Source: Polaribacter vadi (GTDB lineage: Bacteria; Bacteroidota; Bacteroidia; Flavobacteriales; Flavobacteriaceae). From it: a DNA stretch of 64,000 bases. Of the stretch, positions 62,184 to 64,000 are shown one piece after another. How positions within the stretch are numbered: position 1 is the stretch's first letter; the number at the start of each line of letters is the position of its first letter. The notes below the pieces were generated by a model. It was not told where the DNA came from, did not search any database, and was given only the letters and a program-made list of their open reading frames with translations. The stretch is taken from contig NZ_JAHKQL010000023.1 in the NCBI RefSeq assembly GCF_018861005.1, positions 1 through 64,000 of the forward strand, in the 5' to 3' direction. Made by a program: the position numbers and the translations under genes.

Positions 62184-64000
62184 TTACTTTTTTCCTACAG
62201 AAAGCATATTTGCAAACAATTTATAAGCACCAGAAACACCTGCAGGTAATTCTCTAAAAAAGCTTATACCTGTATAAATATAATTTCCTTTGCCATATTT
62301 TGCAATTAGCAAACTACCTTCTTTTGCAGTTTCTCCTTTGTCGTTCATAGATAAAATAGGTGTATATTCTTCGCTCCAAGAATTAGGAAAATATAAACCT
62401 CTTTCTTGCACCCATCCTTTAAAATCGTCTTGAGTAATTTTATTTGGGTAGTTTAAAATAGGGTGTTTTTCATCTAAAATTCTAACCTTAGCAAATTCAT
62501 CTGTAACTCTATCTCTAGATAAGCTTAAAGAATAAGGAGCACCAACATTTACACCTCTATTAGTGTTGTACTGTACAATTAAATTACCACCTTTTTCCAC
62601 ATAATCTAACAAGAATTTTTGTTTAAATTTTAATTCTTTAACCACGTTATAAGCTCTAATTCCTAAAACAATAGCATCGTATTTATGCAAATTTTCTTCA
62701 TTAATTTCTGCTGGATTAATTTCATCAACTGTATAACCAATCTGACGTAAATTTTCTGGCACAACATCTCCTGCACCTTTAATATAACCAATATTATCGC
62801 CTACTTTTTTAATATTTAAACGAACAACTTTAGCTTCTGAATTTAATAAAACAGATTGCTTTGGTATATGGTTGTAATTAATTTCTACCAATTCTTTGGT
62901 AAACTCTTTTCCATTAGCTGTAGCTTTTACTTTAATTTTACCAACAGATTCATTTTTTGGTGGAAAAACAGCAAAATCAAAAGTTTCTTGATCGTTTTTC
63001 TTTTCGATATTAAAGATATGTTGTTTTGGCGATATTTGCCATCCTTCAGGTAATTCTAAAGCCAATTTACCAGAAATAAAATTTGCGCCAGCTTTTACTG
63101 TTACACTAACTTGCTTGTGATTTTCATCATCAAAAATTAAAACCTTGTCTTTTAATTTGGTAGTTACTAATGGTAAAATTTCGAAAGGTTGATAAATTTC
63201 TCCTTTATCTCTTTCAGAAAATCTTCTTACTACATTTTTGGTAAACGTAATTGGTATGCCATCTATAATTAAATTAAAATCAATCTGTACAGGTCTTTTG
63301 GTTTCTGGATTACCAATTAAAACTTGCTCATCTACATTGTACATGCCTAAAGAAGCTTCCTGTTTTAACCAATATGGATCTGAATATGCTAAATCTTTAA
63401 GATTAATTATTTCTCTAAAGTTAAACTTTTTATTGTTGCCTATTGGCAATTGTTTTGCGTATGTTTTATCATCTATTGTAGAAGTTATTGAAGACAAAAT
63501 CATAAAAGATTCACTTCTATTTAATATTTCCATATCTACATTAATCTTAGAATTTGGTGTAGCATAAGAACTTTCTGCAGAAGCTTCTAAATATAAACCT
63601 GTACTTGCCTCAATAATTTCTTTAATTTGCTTTTCTTTAATCGTTTTCCAATGATTATCTTCTAACTGAATAATTAATGTGTAAGCTTCTAATAATTTTA
63701 CAACATGTTTTTCTGGATGTACAAAATCGAAATTCTTTTCAATTTCATATAAAATATCGCCAATTTCTCCTCCACCTTTAACACGATTCCAAGTAGTGTT
63801 AATACCAGAAAAAATATCGTTTTTATCTTTTAAAGGTTCTCCTTTTAAAAACTCAGCATATTCTGTTTGCTCTCCTCTAGTGGTTAATCTACCAAAACCT
63901 TGGCACAAATGCTGACTACTTGCAATTGATGCTAACTCATTATTAGACAATCCTTTTAAAGGATAATAAACACCAATATCGAATTTTGTATAATCTTTAG
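62184..64000 (-). CDS. PIG-L family deacetylase, C-terminal part (5' end outside window)
   Basis: The frame stays open to the window edge, so the start of the gene is missing. The 605 visible residues begin KDYTKFDIGVYYPLKGLSNN; a TTG at 63950 is only an internal codon. SNNELASIASSQHLCQGFG near the left end is the C-terminal part of a PIG-L/LmbE deacetylase domain, whose catalytic HPDD motif would lie upstream. A beta-sandwich region (about 125-395) and a GATase-like domain (about 395-600, HKYDAIVLGIRAYN, DYVEKGGNLIVQYNT) follow. It probably removes N-acetyl groups from sugars in the envelope. Confidence 0.8.
   Translation of the reverse strand, partial: KDYTKFDIGVYYPLKGLSNNELASIASSQHLCQGFGRLTTRGEQTEYAEFLKGEPLKDKNDIFSGINTTWNRVKGGGEIGDILYEIEKNFDFVHPEKHVVKLLEAYTLIIQLEDNHWKTIKEKQIKEIIEASTGLYLEASAESSYATPNSKINVDMEILNRSESFMILSSITSTIDDKTYAKQLPIGNNKKFNFREIINLKDLAYSDPYWLKQEASLGMYNVDEQVLIGNPETKRPVQIDFNLIIDGIPITFTKNVVRRFSERDKGEIYQPFEILPLVTTKLKDKVLIFDDENHKQVSVTVKAGANFISGKLALELPEGWQISPKQHIFNIEKKNDQETFDFAVFPPKNESVGKIKVKATANGKEFTKELVEINYNHIPKQSVLLNSEAKVVRLNIKKVGDNIGYIKGAGDVVPENLRQIGYTVDEINPAEINEENLHKYDAIVLGIRAYNVVKELKFKQKFLLDYVEKGGNLIVQYNTNRGVNVGAPYSLSLSRDRVTDEFAKVRILDEKHPILNYPNKITQDDFKGWVQERGLYFPNSWSEEYTPILSMNDKGETAKEGSLLIAKYGKGNYIYTGISFFRELPAGVSGAYKLFANMLSVGKK

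Overview
The window looks like chromosome from a marine-type Flavobacteriaceae bacterium, with a Polaribacter/Tenacibaculum-like gene content. The evidence is a very AT-rich composition, A-rich leaders in place of Shine-Dalgarno sites, promoters of the Bacteroidetes type (-7 box TAnnTTTG), frequent TTG starts, the gliding genes gldF/gldG, a type IX secretion C-terminal sorting domain, and many families typical of Flavobacteriia (DUF4294, DUF5777, DUF4212, DUF2911, GIN-domain proteins). It is mostly housekeeping sequence. I see no prophage, insertion sequence, CRISPR array, tRNA or rRNA gene inside it, although a strong leftward promoter at 144-173 probably serves an rRNA-like operon just outside the left edge.

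Layout. 1-506: gene-free, holding that promoter and a structured repeat. 507-7105 (mostly -): DUF4294, ligA, DinB, an extended GAPDH with a 20-bp palindromic operator, and an HtrA protease. 7235-10479 (+): dapF, GNAT, mltG and a lysozyme-like protein (cell wall). 10476-13802 (-): lepB, RsmI-like methylase, LMW-PTP, dnaA. 13978-20886: thioesterase, prmC, cls, GNAT, LEA-like lipoprotein, ribD (apparently with no standard start codon), HAD, DMT exporter, YigZ. 20907-26805: a duplicated three-gene envelope cassette (OB-fold/YceI/DUF5777) on both sides of a membrane-bound LytTR regulator, with a haem-c lipoprotein. 26904-33511: lon, DUF4380, then an ECF sigma/anti-sigma-like/DUF4097/GIN operon. 33608-40539: GlmU-like, a secreted haem protein, thioesterase, NUDIX, twin lipoproteins, ABC exporter. 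40830-44711: acetate module (acs, symporter, DUF4212). 44773-51219: TauE, TerC, two unknowns, fabV, purC, membrane protein, phoH. 51346-55406 (+): SAM hydrolase, monooxygenase, GNAT, gldF, gldG. 55491-59148: NAD epimerase, DUF2911, arsenate/arsenite genes. 59272-64000 (-): Gfo/Idh/MocA oxidoreductase, a symporter preceded by an unlisted 34-aa membrane microprotein, and a truncated PIG-L deacetylase.

Main points of interest. (1) An intergenic element occurs four times (about 309-473, 3983-4072, 40660-40766, 62079-62179) with conserved flanks and a variable central hairpin, as expected for a structured RNA or mobile palindromic unit. (2) The duplicated OB/YceI/DUF5777 cassettes with their LytTR regulator and a matching direct repeat look like one undescribed envelope system. 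(3) Both sodium:solute symporters have a tiny membrane protein encoded immediately upstream; one is the known DUF4212 type and the other is the 34-aa protein. (4) The GAPDH gene carries a perfect 20-bp palindrome. (5) ribD seems to start at ATT or ATC. A second family of short palindromes (four copies at 40606-48641) sits at gene ends and probably acts as terminators.
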